The notes: generated by a model from the letters alone, not told the origin. A stretch of DNA of 64,000 nucleotides from Chryseobacterium antibioticum (GCF_012927325.1 NZ_JABBGI010000001.1:1-64000); one strand, 5' to 3'. Positions 33,803 through 43,258 are shown, counted from the stretch's first letter. Made by a program: numbers and translations.

Positions 33803-34675
33803 ATGACTAAAATACCGTTTTCAAAGATTATTGCCGGTACCATGACCTGGGGAGTTTGGGGTAAAAACTGCAACACTCAGCAGATGATCGAATTGATGAA
33901 CTGTTGTCTGGAAAATAACATCACAACTTTTGATCATGCAGATATTTACGGAGACTATACCACGGAATTGGCTTTTGGAAAAGCTTTCAACGAAAGTAAG
34001 ATCGATCGGAGCAAAATACAGCTGATCTCTAAGTGCGGTATTCAAATGCAATCCGACAAAAGAAATAACTCCGTAAAGCATTACGATTATTCTGCTTCAT
34101 ATATTATTGAATCAGTAGAACAGTCACTGAAGAACCTGCAAACGGATTATTTAGACTTACTGTTGCTGCATCGTCCCAGCCCGTTAATGAGCGCTGATGA
34201 AATTGCAGAAGCCATCGAAAAACTTAAACAGGACGGGAAAATTCTGGATTTTGGTGTTTCCAATTTTACGCCACTACAAACGGATCTGATTGAAACAAAA
34301 ATCAAAGTCAATTATAACCAAATCAGCTTTTCTATCACCGATTTTGATGCGATGACCAACGGAAGTTTAGATCATATGCAGACTCGCCGTATTACACCGA
34401 TGTGCTGGTCACCCTTGGGTATTGTTTTTAAACAGGATAATGATGAGACGCAGCGTTTAAAAAAGATATTGGGAGATCTTTCTATCAAATATGATGCTCC
34501 AGCAGATATTCTTCTTCTCGCATGGATTTTAAAACATCCTGCCGGGATTTTACCGGTTTGTGGCACCGCTGATCCGTCAAGATTAGCCAACCTAATGAAA
34601 GCCACCACGGTTAATATGGAGTTACAGGATTGGTTCGCGCTTTGGTCAGAAAGTGCGGGTGTTCCGGTTCCTTAA
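33803..34675 (+). CDS. aldo/keto reductase
   Basis: 290-residue NADPH-dependent (beta/alpha)8-barrel reductase of the YdhF-like branch. The catalytic tetrad is complete: D44, Y49 (in FDHADIYGDYT), K77 (ISKCGI) and H123 (LLLHRPSP). The NADPH-binding end has ILPVCGTADPSRL. Substrate is unknown; such enzymes reduce varied carbonyls. The gene stands 21 bases after an unknown acidic protein gene and may share its transcript. Nothing odd in the sequence. Confidence 0.92.
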   Translation: MTKIPFSKIIAGTMTWGVWGKNCNTQQMIELMNCCLENNITTFDHADIYGDYTTELAFGKAFNESKIDRSKIQLISKCGIQMQSDKRNNSVKHYDYSASYIIESVEQSLKNLQTDYLDLLLLHRPSPLMSADEIAEAIEKLKQDGKILDFGVSNFTPLQTDLIETKIKVNYNQISFSITDFDAMTNGSLDHMQTRRITPMCWSPLGIVFKQDNDETQRLKKILGDLSIKYDAPADILLLAWILKHPAGILPVCGTADPSRLANLMKATTVNMELQDWFALWSESAGVPVP

Positions 34676-34768
34676 TTTTTTGATCTGCTTTTCGGGTGTA
34701 AGCAAAGATGCAATCTAATAATTTTACTATTGAAAAAGGAGATTTAAAATTACAAACAGAGGTTTCTA

Positions 34769-35299
34769 ATGAAAAAAATAATTGTAATAAGCTGTATAAT
34801 TGTAGTGCTTATTTTTTTTAACTATCCTGTTTTTGACAGCGAAGGAATATCTTATCTTATTATTTTCACTTGTTTCGTTGTTATTTGTTTTTCAGGTGCA
34901 AAAATATATTTCCCCAATGATAAAGAGGATTATGATTCCGTTGAAAAAGAAGCCGATCAATTAGAGAAATATGATGGTGATTTCCAATATACAAATGAAG
35001 GATTTTACAATAAGCAGAAAACCCCATTGGAATTTATAAAATGGGATGAAATCATTTCAGTACATTCATTTAGTATTCCAATTTCAAAACATACAAAAGA
35101 AGAAGGTCTGGAAATAATTACGGACAAAGGCAGTTATGAACTTGGCAGACACACACCTGGAATCGAAAAATTAACCAATGAGCTGTATAATCATCTTCCA
35201 GATTGGCAATTCAATTCCCCTACTATAAGAATCAACAATTACGGACTAAAAAAAACAAAATTGTACGAACGAAATGATGACAGAATTAAAAAATTGTGA
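34769..35299 (+). CDS. small membrane protein with PH-like cytosolic part, unknown
   Basis: 176 residues. Two N-terminal membrane helices (about 3-19 and 25-46) are followed by a soluble region beginning YFPNDKEDYDSVEKEADQL. Its central part (FIKWDEIISVHSFSIP, LEIITDKGSYELGRHTPG) has the strand pattern of bacterial PH-like domains (TNEGFYNK...WDEI). The layout, two helices plus a PH-like domain, is like the protein at 39530. The biological role is unknown. The 93 bases before it hold no clear promoter. Confidence 0.6.
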   Translation: MKKIIVISCIIVVLIFFNYPVFDSEGISYLIIFTCFVVICFSGAKIYFPNDKEDYDSVEKEADQLEKYDGDFQYTNEGFYNKQKTPLEFIKWDEIISVHSFSIPISKHTKEEGLEIITDKGSYELGRHTPGIEKLTNELYNHLPDWQFNSPTIRINNYGLKKTKLYERNDDRIKKL

Positions 35300-35535
35300 A
35301 TAAGTTCTTTAACATCCTACGAATAGACCAAGACACTTTTAAGTTCAAAAATATACGCCAGTTATAATACTTTTTTAGAAAACAAATAATTAAAGTCGCA
35401 AACAAATTATATTTTATTTGAGGTTTCCTGTTCAGAAAAAAACTACTATTTCACTTCCTCTTATTTTTTGTAGCTTCGTTTCTTGAAGCCTGATGAAACA
35501 TCGTATTTCATTATACTTATTAAAAAACACCATCC

Positions 35536-36492
35536 ATGAAAAATCTCCAGCGGGAAGACCTCCATATCATCAGCCGCCATAGCAATGTGACGGAACAGGG
35601 CATACAAAGAGCCCTGAAAGAAAACATCTACCATGATAAAGACATGTGGCAGAAATTCCTTCGCCTGTTTTTTATCACCCTCGGAATAGGCTTTACTACT
35701 GCGGGAATTATTTTCTTTTTTGCCTATAATTGGGCAGACCTGAATAAATTTGTAAAGCTAGGATTAACCGAAATTCTCGTTATTGCTACGACCATCATCG
35801 TATTACTTCCCAAAATAAACAGCACGACCAGAAATATCATTCTGACGGGTTCATCATGTTTGGTTGGGGTTCTGTTTGCCGTATTCGGACAGATTTATCA
35901 GACAGGCGCTAATGCTTACGACTTCTTTTTGGCCTGGACTCTTTTTATAACGCTTTGGGTGGTAGTTTCCAACTTTGCTCCATTGTGGCTGCTGTATATT
36001 GTTTTACTTAACACGACATTCTTTTTATACACAGAGCAGGTCGCCAAAGACTGGCCGGCATTATTGGTCATTACACTACTTTTTCTGTTCAATACAGCCA
36101 TACTCCTTACTTTCCTCTTTTTGGATAAGGATAAAAAAATTGAAAGCGTCCCTAAGTGGTTTACCTATATCCTGGCTTTAGGCTCAGTAGTCTTCGCAAC
36201 GGCAGGAATGATTTTTGGGATTCTTGATGGATACGACCCTGTATTTCCGGTTTTAATTCCAATTGTTTTACTGGTTTTTGGGCTAGGAATCTGGCACGGT
36301 ATCCAATCTAAAAATGGGTTTTATCTTTCGGTGATTCCATTGAGCATCATTATCATTATTTCAGCTTTACTCCTCAGAATATCAGAAGGCGGAGGCATGC
36401 TTTTACTAGTCAGTCTTTTTATCATCGTAAGTGTTACGCTGGTAATTATGAATCTGATCAACCTTCAAAAAAAATGGAACCATGAGAAATAG
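35536..36492 (+). CDS. DUF2157 membrane protein
   Basis: 318 residues. A short cytosolic start (LQREDLHIISRHSNVTEQGI, typical of DUF2157) precedes about nine membrane helices. FGQIYQTGANAYDFFLAW in the first third is the best conserved family block. Function unknown. It heads a three-gene operon with DUF4401 and GDYXXLXY proteins: it overlaps the second gene by 11 bases. This trio is known as a conserved set in many bacteria. The 236-base gap before it holds TAGCTTCG near 35471 as a possible -7 box, and no other feature. Confidence 0.88.
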   Translation: MKNLQREDLHIISRHSNVTEQGIQRALKENIYHDKDMWQKFLRLFFITLGIGFTTAGIIFFFAYNWADLNKFVKLGLTEILVIATTIIVLLPKINSTTRNIILTGSSCLVGVLFAVFGQIYQTGANAYDFFLAWTLFITLWVVVSNFAPLWLLYIVLLNTTFFLYTEQVAKDWPALLVITLLFLFNTAILLTFLFLDKDKKIESVPKWFTYILALGSVVFATAGMIFGILDGYDPVFPVLIPIVLLVFGLGIWHGIQSKNGFYLSVIPLSIIIIISALLLRISEGGGMLLLVSLFIIVSVTLVIMNLINLQKKWNHEK

Positions 36493-37552
36493 AGAAGAGA
36501 TCAAAGAAATGCTGGATTATTTCCGGACCCCGGAAAATAAAGAATTAAAATTTGACGAAGAAGCTATCTTTGTCGCTTATGAAAAAAGGGATGATCATCA
36601 ATCCTTAGCCGTAAAAATTCTTTCTGTTTTCGGAGGTATTTTAGCAAGCCTTGCTTTTTTGGGTTTCCTTTTCATTACGGGATTATATGATTCAACTTCA
36701 GGTTTACTGATATCTGGAATGTTATTAATTATAGGTGGAATGTTCATCAATACAATGTATAATACCATCATCTTTGATACCGTAAGTGTTTCATCACATA
36801 CTATTGGGTTGGTCCTTTTAGCACTCGGCTTATTTAAGATGGAAATGACTGAAAATACGGTCAGCCTTATCTGTATTCTGATTGCGGCTGTATCACTGGT
36901 GATTGTCCGCAGCTATATCATTGCCTTTATTTCTGTATTAATCATTAGTGGAGGTATTATAACACTGATTGCATCGAACCACAATTTTGATTTGATTCAC
37001 CTGTATACTTCTCTTCTGGCTATCATGGTTACCGCCGTGTTCCTGAAAGAAGCTAAAATAATTTCTCTGCATCCCGCATTTTCAAAATTATATGATCCGG
37101 TTCGCATCGGGCTTATTTTTTCATTCCTTGCAGGATTGATTTTTCTTGGGAATGATTTTATTGAGATATCCGGGGATTACCTTTGGATATCATCTGTGGT
37201 TATTATACTCACCATTATGTATGTCCTTTCAAGGCTTTTTGAAGTATTGAACATTTCCCAAACTACACAAAAGGCAGGTATTTATATCGTGATTGTAGCC
37301 CTACTACTGCCTACTATTCTATCCCCGGCCATATCGGGAGCTATTTTAATTATTCTTTTAAGCTTTTTAGTGAATTACAAAACCAGTCTGGCCATTGGCA
37401 TTATGGCATTCATTTATTTTGTTTCACGATATTATTATGACCTTCATTTTACCCTGCTGACCAAATCCATTCTTTTATTTTCGTCTGGTATTTTATTCCT
37501 GGGGCTTTATTTATTAACCCGTAAAAAACTGACATCGAATGAAAAAGTATAA
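36482..37552 (+). CDS. DUF4401 membrane protein
   Basis: 356 residues, about ten membrane helices after a cytosolic start of 40 residues containing FDEEAIFVAYEKRDDHQSLAVKIL cut here into parts: VAYEKRDDHQ is the typical junction. The pattern of paired helices fits DUF4401, the usual partner of DUF2157. It overlaps both neighbours (11 and 14 bases), so the three proteins are made together and probably form one membrane complex. Function unknown. Confidence 0.8.
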   Translation: MRNREEIKEMLDYFRTPENKELKFDEEAIFVAYEKRDDHQSLAVKILSVFGGILASLAFLGFLFITGLYDSTSGLLISGMLLIIGGMFINTMYNTIIFDTVSVSSHTIGLVLLALGLFKMEMTENTVSLICILIAAVSLVIVRSYIIAFISVLIISGGIITLIASNHNFDLIHLYTSLLAIMVTAVFLKEAKIISLHPAFSKLYDPVRIGLIFSFLAGLIFLGNDFIEISGDYLWISSVVIILTIMYVLSRLFEVLNISQTTQKAGIYIVIVALLLPTILSPAISGAILIILLSFLVNYKTSLAIGIMAFIYFVSRYYYDLHFTLLTKSILLFSSGILFLGLYLLTRKKLTSNEKV

Positions 37553-38027
37553 ATGGATCATTATCGCAGCTAACCTTGTTATTTTACTGGTGTATTTCAA
37601 CTATTCCGTTTCTAAAAAGGAAGAACTTCTCCAGGACGGGAAACTTGTTCTTTTGCAACTGGCCCCGGTAGATCCCCGTTCTTTGATGCAGGGTGATTAC
37701 ATGAGCTTACGGTACAGACTATCGGAAAATGTCAATGCTGAACATCTTCCCAAAAGAGGATATTGCGTTATACGTCTCGACAGCAAAGGCGTCGCAGAAA
37801 GATTAAGGTTCCAACAAGAAACAACCCCTTTGAATAAAGATGAATACTTAATTAAATACACTGCTCCCGACCAATGGAATATCAATATCGGAGCAGAATC
37901 TTTCTTTTTTCAGGAAGGACAAGCTAAAAAGTATGAAGCAGCAAAATATGGTGGAGTAAAAATCGATAAAATGGGAAACAGTTTGTTAATAGGTCTTTAT
38001 GATCAGCAACTGAACAATATAAAATAA
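37539..38027 (+). CDS. GDYXXLXY family membrane-anchored protein
   Basis: 162 residues with one N-terminal membrane helix (about 5-22). The family signature GDYMSLRY is at 52-59, after VDPRSLMQ, and the rest is a periplasmic beta-rich domain. The family accompanies DUF2157 and DUF4401 membrane proteins; none has a proven activity. Third and last gene of the overlapping operon. The next gene starts 49 bases later on the same strand. Confidence 0.9.
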   Translation: MKKYKWIIIAANLVILLVYFNYSVSKKEELLQDGKLVLLQLAPVDPRSLMQGDYMSLRYRLSENVNAEHLPKRGYCVIRLDSKGVAERLRFQQETTPLNKDEYLIKYTAPDQWNINIGAESFFFQEGQAKKYEAAKYGGVKIDKMGNSLLIGLYDQQLNNIK

Positions 38028-38076
38028 AGCATCCGGGTTTATCCAGACCTATAACTTCTAACATTCATACCACGAC

Positions 38077-38736
38077 ATGAAAAAAGCACTTGAATTCCTT
38101 AAAAACCTGGAAAAAAATAACAACAGGGAATGGTTTGCCCAGCACAAACCGGAATATGACTTGATTGTGAAAGAAAACAAAGTTTTTTTTGATCAGATCT
38201 ATACTGACCTTCAGGAACACGATAATTTAAAAGGAATCCATATGTATAGGATTTACAGAGACGTTCGATTTTCAAAAGATCAAACACCCTATAAAAACAA
38301 TTTCGGGGTTGGCTATTCCCGTTCAAAACCGATGTTACGAGGCGGATATTATATACAGATAGAGCCCAATAACAGTTTTGTGGGCGGCGGATTTTGGGGT
38401 CCTGATACCAAAGATTTGCTTCGCATCCGTAAAGAATTCGAACTCAGTACAACAGTCATAGAAAAGATTACTTCTGATGAAACTTTCAGGAAATACTTCG
38501 GAAATATCGAAGGTGAAGCTGTAAAAACGGCTCCAAGAGGTTTTGATAAAAATCATCCAGCCATTGATCTTATCAGAAAAAAGCAATATGTCGTCATGCG
38601 GAAATTTACCGATAAGGAAGTTATATCGGCCAGTTTTCAAAAAGAAGCCGTTCTCACTTTATTAGCGATGCGACCATTTTTTGATTATATGAGTGAAGTG
38701 CTGACGACGGATCTCAATGGGGAACCTTTATTTTAA
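38077..38736 (+). CDS. DUF2461 family protein
   Basis: 219 residues of the DUF2461 (TIGR02453) family: ALEFLKNLEKNNNREWFAQH at the start, then MYRIYRDVRFSKDQTPYK, the family's hallmark, GYYIQIEPNNSFVGGG, and FDKNHPAIDLIRKK. Cytoplasmic, no known activity, found widely in bacteria and fungi. Complete length. It follows the DUF2157 operon and is followed by a terminator after about 90 bases. Confidence 0.92.
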   Translation: MKKALEFLKNLEKNNNREWFAQHKPEYDLIVKENKVFFDQIYTDLQEHDNLKGIHMYRIYRDVRFSKDQTPYKNNFGVGYSRSKPMLRGGYYIQIEPNNSFVGGGFWGPDTKDLLRIRKEFELSTTVIEKITSDETFRKYFGNIEGEAVKTAPRGFDKNHPAIDLIRKKQYVVMRKFTDKEVISASFQKEAVLTLLAMRPFFDYMSEVLTTDLNGEPLF

Positions 38737-38823
38737 AAATGATAGATCCGGAAGGCAATGTAAAAGCCACTGAGAAAAAAAATCCGGTATCAGTTTAAGG
38801 GTAAATATTTTTATAAAATAGAT

Positions 38824-38853
38824 AAACCGTTCTATATTTTAGAGTGGTTTTTT
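38824..38853 (+). terminator. rho-independent terminator similar to that of groEL
   Basis: AAACCGTTCTA (38824-38834) pairs with TAGAGTGGTTT (38840-38850), with two G-T pairs, then TTTTT. The left arm is identical to the groEL terminator arm. Confidence 0.8.
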
Positions 38854-38973
38854 ATTTCCAGTCAGTTTAGATATAAGAGCATTTTATTTTTGGAGAGTAT
38901 CATTTTTTCTGAAGCAATTCATATTTTATTTATTTTTATATCACCAAAATCATTAAACAAAATATGAATCATC

Positions 38974-39480
38974 ATGAATTTAAAAATATTAATCAATCAC
39001 AGTGTTCAGTACAATAATTGGGTGGTCAACAAATACATTGACTGGCTTTCAAACAAGTCTGATGAACAGCTTAACCAGGAAGTTATTTCAAGCTTCCCGA
39101 CGATCTTAGCAACCCTGCACCACATCTGGCAGACGCAGGAATACTGGTGGGGCTATATTGCAGAAAATTCCGATTTTGATTTTGATAAAATTTCTGCTGC
39201 AGCCACTAAAGACGAAATTTTCGCAGGCATAAAAAACAATTCTCAGAAGCTGATGGATTACGTAGAAAGTTTATCAGAAGAGGATTTAATAAAAAATGTA
39301 AAAATTGAATCTCCCTGGTTCCAGTGTGATTTCTCCAAATATGAGTACATCCAGCATGTGATCGTGCATGGAACTTATCACAGAGGACAAATTGTAACAA
39401 TGGGGCGAAATGTTGGAATTACTGATGCTCCCATGACGGATTACAATTTCTGGAATGTAGATAAAGCTTCAAAAGCATAA
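38974..39480 (+). CDS. DinB family protein
   Basis: 168 residues, a four-helix bundle of the DinB/YfiT-like metal-binding family. The histidine triad is present: H49/H50 in LHHIWQ, and H132 and H136 in VHGTYHRGQI. Members are damage-inducible or act as thiol transferases (for example bacillithiol or mycothiol S-transferases). The substrate here is unknown. Transcribed alone after a terminator; the gap 38854-38973 has no clear promoter box. Confidence 0.9.
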   Translation: MNLKILINHSVQYNNWVVNKYIDWLSNKSDEQLNQEVISSFPTILATLHHIWQTQEYWWGYIAENSDFDFDKISAAATKDEIFAGIKNNSQKLMDYVESLSEEDLIKNVKIESPWFQCDFSKYEYIQHVIVHGTYHRGQIVTMGRNVGITDAPMTDYNFWNVDKASKA

Positions 39481-39529
39481 TAAAATTGAGGAACGAAATA
39501 GGCTTCAAATTTAACTTAGAAATCAATAG

Positions 39530-40090
39530 ATGATAAAAAATATACTTATACTATCTGTTATTTATGCATTTTTGATGACAGCAATTACTTTGACAATGTC
39601 GCAGAAAGATGATGGTTGTTTGATTGTAATAGTTATTTTAAGCCTCATTTTTACTTTTCTGGTTGTTCGTATAGTTTACAAAAAAAACATTTCCGGGATC
39701 AAACAAGAAAATAATAAGTTGAATTATAGAAACTTAAATTTTCAACATTTAAATAAAATCTCAACAAAACCATTTCTGTTTGGACTTGAAAAGAAAATAA
39801 TTTCAGATCATGAATTTTATTTTGATCATGAAAACTTTTACGCCATTAATACCAATCATCAGACAGCAAAATTCAATTTAAAAGATATTAGTGAAATAAG
39901 TAAAACATCTGTTCAAATTAATAACAGTCGCATCTGGCAGGTAAAAATTAATAACAACAACGAAGAAGTTGTCTTCAAATTTGCACACAATTATACCATC
40001 TGGAATAAAAATTTTCTTGAATTTTATCGGAAAATTGAAGAACTAAACCCTTCTGCCATACAATCAAAATGGAGTATCTGGAGTATGTAA
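39530..40090 (+). CDS. small membrane protein with PH-like cytosolic part, unknown
   Basis: 186 residues with two N-terminal membrane helices (about 4-20 and 28-48) and a cytosolic part of 135 residues. The strands FDHENFYAINTNHQTAKFN, LKDISEISKTS and WQVKINNNNEEVVFKF resemble PH-like domains. No further motif. It resembles the 34769 product in layout but not closely in sequence. AT-rich. Function unknown. Confidence 0.6.
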   Translation: MIKNILILSVIYAFLMTAITLTMSQKDDGCLIVIVILSLIFTFLVVRIVYKKNISGIKQENNKLNYRNLNFQHLNKISTKPFLFGLEKKIISDHEFYFDHENFYAINTNHQTAKFNLKDISEISKTSVQINNSRIWQVKINNNNEEVVFKFAHNYTIWNKNFLEFYRKIEELNPSAIQSKWSIWSM

Positions 40091-40170
40091 ATCTATATAC
40101 AATACCAAACGAAGTTTTAAATTAACAAGAAAATAAAGATCATCCATATTTTACTAAAAAGTACAACATC

Positions 40171-40587
40171 ATGAGTTCAGACCCTATTGAAGAAGCTCCT
40201 ATCTATTACCATGGTACTAAAGCAGATCTCAAAACAGGAGACCTCATCGAAGTCGGTTTCAGTTCCAACTATGGCACCAAGAGAAAAGCGAAATACATCT
40301 ATCTTTCGGCTACTTTAGAAGCAGCAACATGGGGCGCAGAATTGGCTTTCGGAGAGGGAAAAGAAAGAATTTATATCGTAGAACCTACAGGCCCAATTGA
40401 AGATGATTCTAATTTAACAGACAAAAAATTTCCCGGTAATACTACAAAATCTTACCGTTCTCAACATCCTTTTAAAGTAGTTGGGGAAGTTACAGATTGG
40501 CAGGGACATTCACCGGAGCAGCTGAAAACAATGAAAGATCATCTTGAAAAGCTGAAACAGCAAGGCATCGAAGCCATTGAAGACTGA
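40171..40587 (+). CDS. arr: rifampin ADP-ribosyltransferase (Arr)
   Basis: 138 residues, the full length of Arr enzymes, which move ADP-ribose from NAD to a hydroxyl of rifamycins and so inactivate them. Nearly every family block is present: YYHGTKADLKTGDLI (Y12, H14), YIYLSATLEAATWGAELA, RIYIVEPTGPIEDDSNLTDK, KFPGN and DWQGHSPEQL near the end. It is followed 18 bases later by a TPR protein gene. The gene is intact and without flanking mobile elements, so it looks resident, not newly acquired. Activity on rifampicin is expected from the family. Confidence 0.94.
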   Translation: MSSDPIEEAPIYYHGTKADLKTGDLIEVGFSSNYGTKRKAKYIYLSATLEAATWGAELAFGEGKERIYIVEPTGPIEDDSNLTDKKFPGNTTKSYRSQHPFKVVGEVTDWQGHSPEQLKTMKDHLEKLKQQGIEAIED

Positions 40588-40605
40588 TAAAACCAACAAT
40601 TAAAG

Positions 40606-41100
40606 ATGACAGATTTTGAACTTTGGGAGACAGAATTAAAAACAATATGGGATCAATTGGGACTCATTTCCAACGATGATTTCATTGAAAAGATAAAAGT
40701 ACATACAGAAACGAGCTCTGCTGGAAAACCCAATGCTATTGCAGATTTTGAAAGAGCCTGCGCCTATGATTCAACTGGTTTTGAAAAAAATGCAGAACCC
40801 CTTTACAGATCTTCTTTACAGTTAGGTCTTACAGGATTGCGTAGAAGAAGAGCAAGAATCCAGCTGGCAAGTACATTGCGGAATAATGGCAAAATACATG
40901 AAAGTATTGAGATCCTGAGAGAAGAAAAGAAAAACTATTCTGATGAACTGGATGATGCTGTCAATGCTTTTCTTGCATTGTCATTGTCTTCGATCAACAA
41001 TGATAAAGAAGCGTTATCATTAGCTCTTGAATCACTATCTAAACATTTACCGAGATATAATAAATCTGTGTATAATTATTCAAAAAAACTGATTGAATAA
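40606..41100 (+). CDS. tetratricopeptide-repeat protein
   Basis: 164 residues, all helical. Its middle (AIADFERACAYDSTGFEKNA, AEPLYRSSLQLGL, RRARIQLASTLRNNGKIHES) matches the family of small TPR proteins often found in Gram-positive and Bacteroidota genomes near acetyltransferase and resistance genes. TPRs serve protein binding. It is 18 bases after arr and 38 before a GNAT gene, suggesting one transcript. Role unknown. Confidence 0.8.
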   Translation: MTDFELWETELKTIWDQLGLISNDDFIEKIKVHTETSSAGKPNAIADFERACAYDSTGFEKNAEPLYRSSLQLGLTGLRRRRARIQLASTLRNNGKIHESIEILREEKKNYSDELDDAVNAFLALSLSSINNDKEALSLALESLSKHLPRYNKSVYNYSKKLIE

Positions 41101-41138
41101 AAACTGTACAGGATTTACTCCATAAAAAACTAATCATT

Positions 41139-41690
41139 TTGAAAGCTCAAAAACTATCCATTGACAAACTTACCACAGAAAGGTTGATTCTTGTTCCGTT
41201 TACAACAAAAATCTGTGAGGATATTCTGAAAGATGATTTCGGCGGTCTTTTGGCCATGGGATTAAAAAAGGGAAAAGGCTGGCCCTATCCCGATGTGATA
41301 GAGACACTGCCAAGGATCATCGATAATCTCTCAAAAGTTGAAGAACCTACAGGGTTTGAATCCTGGATGATTATTAAAAATGACACTTTCGAAATCATTG
41401 GGGATGCCGGATTTAAAGGATATAATGATGATGAAAAAAACATCGACATCGGATATGGAATCTCCAAAGAAGAAAGACGAAAGGGTTATGCCGAAGAAGC
41501 CGTGACAGAATTGATACGCTGGGCTTTTTCTACCGGGATTATATCTGAAATTACAGCACGATGTCTCTTGGAAAATACCAATTCCATTAACTTTCTGAAA
41601 AAATTAAGCTTTATAGAAACAAAGCAGGATGCTGAAATGATGCATTGGTCGTTATCCCAAAAAAGGCCTTTACAAGTTATTAAAAGATAA
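41139..41690 (+). CDS. GNAT N-acetyltransferase (RimJ/RimL-like), TTG start
   Basis: 183 residues. The first strand, LTTERLILVPF, is needed for the fold and lies upstream of any good ATG, so the TTG at 41139 is the likely start. The acetyl-CoA loop is GYGISKEERRKGYAEEA (Q/RxxGxG/A type), with LLENTNSINFLKKLSF at the end, as in RimJ/RimL-type enzymes that acetylate protein N-termini or small molecules. The substrate is unknown. It probably shares a transcript with arr and the TPR gene. Confidence 0.85.
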   Translation: MKAQKLSIDKLTTERLILVPFTTKICEDILKDDFGGLLAMGLKKGKGWPYPDVIETLPRIIDNLSKVEEPTGFESWMIIKNDTFEIIGDAGFKGYNDDEKNIDIGYGISKEERRKGYAEEAVTELIRWAFSTGIISEITARCLLENTNSINFLKKLSFIETKQDAEMMHWSLSQKRPLQVIKR

Positions 41691-41765
41691 TTCAGATACC
41701 AATTAAAAAAATAATTTCCAATGAATTTGAAGGAAATATCGATGAAGCTTGCTTCAAAAACTGAT

Positions 41766-42272
41766 ATGAAAAATCTGATCTTTGTATTAATGGCTCTTTG
41801 CTTAATCTCCTGCGAAAGCGACAAAGAAAAACTAGCAAAAGTTGAAAAAGAATGTGCTACTAAAACTAAAATTGACGGCTTCAATGTCTCCTTCTTCGGA
41901 TACTTTCCAAAAGATGCAGACTCTGTCCATATTCAGATAAAAAGAGGAAATCAGATCATTCAAAATTATCATGACAAAATACCCACCGCTATTTTTGATT
42001 CTTTAAGAAACCAGAGAAATTATTTGGTGAAAAATGAAATGCTTTTAACAGATACCGTGTTTGTAAAAATAAAAAATGAGCCTGCAAAAAAGATTTACGG
42101 GTTTAAATATCTTGTCAGGTCTCATTATACGATGATGAATAAAGGCTGGGGCTGTGATTTCTATGAACTCAATGTAGATGGTGAAATAAGTGAGGGCGCA
42201 GCGGTGCATTTTACTGCTAAAAACTGGAAGATCATTGAAAAAAAAGACTTCAGGAATTATTATCATTTTTAA
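41766..42272 (+). CDS. lipoprotein of unknown function
   Basis: 168 residues from the ATG at 41766; in-frame starts at 41721 and 41742 would add residues without purpose. The start MKNLIFVLMALCLISC has a lipobox (LISC, cysteine 16) followed by ESDKEK, so an exported, lipid-anchored protein. The rest (VSFFGYFPKDADSVHIQIKR, YTMMNKGWGCDFYELNVDG) matches no family I know. An outer-membrane or periplasmic location is likely. Confidence 0.7.
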   Translation: MKNLIFVLMALCLISCESDKEKLAKVEKECATKTKIDGFNVSFFGYFPKDADSVHIQIKRGNQIIQNYHDKIPTAIFDSLRNQRNYLVKNEMLLTDTVFVKIKNEPAKKIYGFKYLVRSHYTMMNKGWGCDFYELNVDGEISEGAAVHFTAKNWKIIEKKDFRNYYHF

Positions 42273-42296
42273 ATATTTTAGTGTATTTTGTATAAA

Positions 42297-42335
42297 GTAT
42301 TCATGAAGTCATTTTACATGAATACATTTTACTTT
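42297..42335 (+). terminator. hairpin terminator
   Basis: GTATTCATG (42297-42305) and CATGAATAC (42317-42325) form a perfect 9-bp stem followed by ATTTTACTTTTT. It separates the two lipoprotein genes. Confidence 0.7.
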
Positions 42336-42430
42336 TTGCAAATTAATCCTTTATCACAGATACCCCTATTCTATTTCTTTTTGTAATTTAACACACCGGA
42401 AAAGAGTTCCGCCACACCAAATATCACCTT

Positions 42431-43189
42431 ATGAAAATCGTCAGCTCCATAAAAACAAGGCTTTCTGTTATGCTATGCTGTCTCTATTTTATGTTCACTT
42501 CCTGTTCAGGACCCGTTCCTGCATCCAGGATTACAGATATTTCCGATATAAAAGCTGAAATTGATCTTTATCAGAGCTTAACGGATGAAAATGACAACAG
42601 TATTTCTGTCAGCTTGTATGACAGAAAAGGCAAAATGTTTGGCAATGATTCAGTGAAGATATCTGTCAATGGCAAAAAAGTAGAATACAGAATTATACAA
42701 GGATTATATTATACCAAAAGCTATTTGTACCACACAGAGAAGATAGCTCCGGAAAATAATAAGTACGAATTTCAGATCCAACTGGCCAACGGGAAAAACT
42801 TTTTTCTGGGCAGCGTTCCCTCTCTTAAACTAAGCAGTTCCAGAAATATTATCTATGACGAAGAAGCCCCCTTAAGCAAGGATTTTTCCATCCATTGGTC
42901 CGGTCTTCAGGATGTCAATAGGCTGTATTTATCCAAAAGTGTTAAAGTAAACACTAAAGAGAAAAGTAATATTGAGACATTTATGGAACAGCCAGGAGAT
43001 ACCATAAAAATTGGACCTACAGGAAATTACACCTTAAAAAAAGAAAATTTCTCCAAACCCGGCGAAACACTTAGTATCTTGGGATTTGAATTCACTGCAG
43101 AAAAAACCGGAACCGTGAATCCTCAACTGCTGAAAGGAAGCAGCATCAAGATCAATGGCTATCACGACGAACATGTAAACTTCAAATAA
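42431..43189 (+). CDS. lipoprotein of unknown function
   Basis: 252 residues with a lipobox in MFTSCSG (cysteine about 25), so a lipid-anchored exported protein. The body is beta-rich (VSLYDRKGKMFGNDSVKISV, ADN-poor, FHWSG-like stretch IHWSGLQDVNRLYLS), reminiscent of Ig-like or carboxypeptidase-regulatory folds; no family can be named. Transcribed alone between a hairpin and the next gene. Function unknown. Confidence 0.65.
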   Translation: MKIVSSIKTRLSVMLCCLYFMFTSCSGPVPASRITDISDIKAEIDLYQSLTDENDNSISVSLYDRKGKMFGNDSVKISVNGKKVEYRIIQGLYYTKSYLYHTEKIAPENNKYEFQIQLANGKNFFLGSVPSLKLSSSRNIIYDEEAPLSKDFSIHWSGLQDVNRLYLSKSVKVNTKEKSNIETFMEQPGDTIKIGPTGNYTLKKENFSKPGETLSILGFEFTAEKTGTVNPQLLKGSSIKINGYHDEHVNFK

Positions 43190-43258
43190 TACGTTAAACT
43201 TAATTTTAAATAGAATATTCCTGTGAAGAATATTTCAATTTTTATTTAATCATCAATT

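Noticed and set aside
38738..38797. 19-codon ORF sharing 'GATCCGGAAGGCAAT' with the 43259 gene
   Set aside because: The shared 15 bases encode a short common word (DPEGN) and no further similarity supports a pseudogene.
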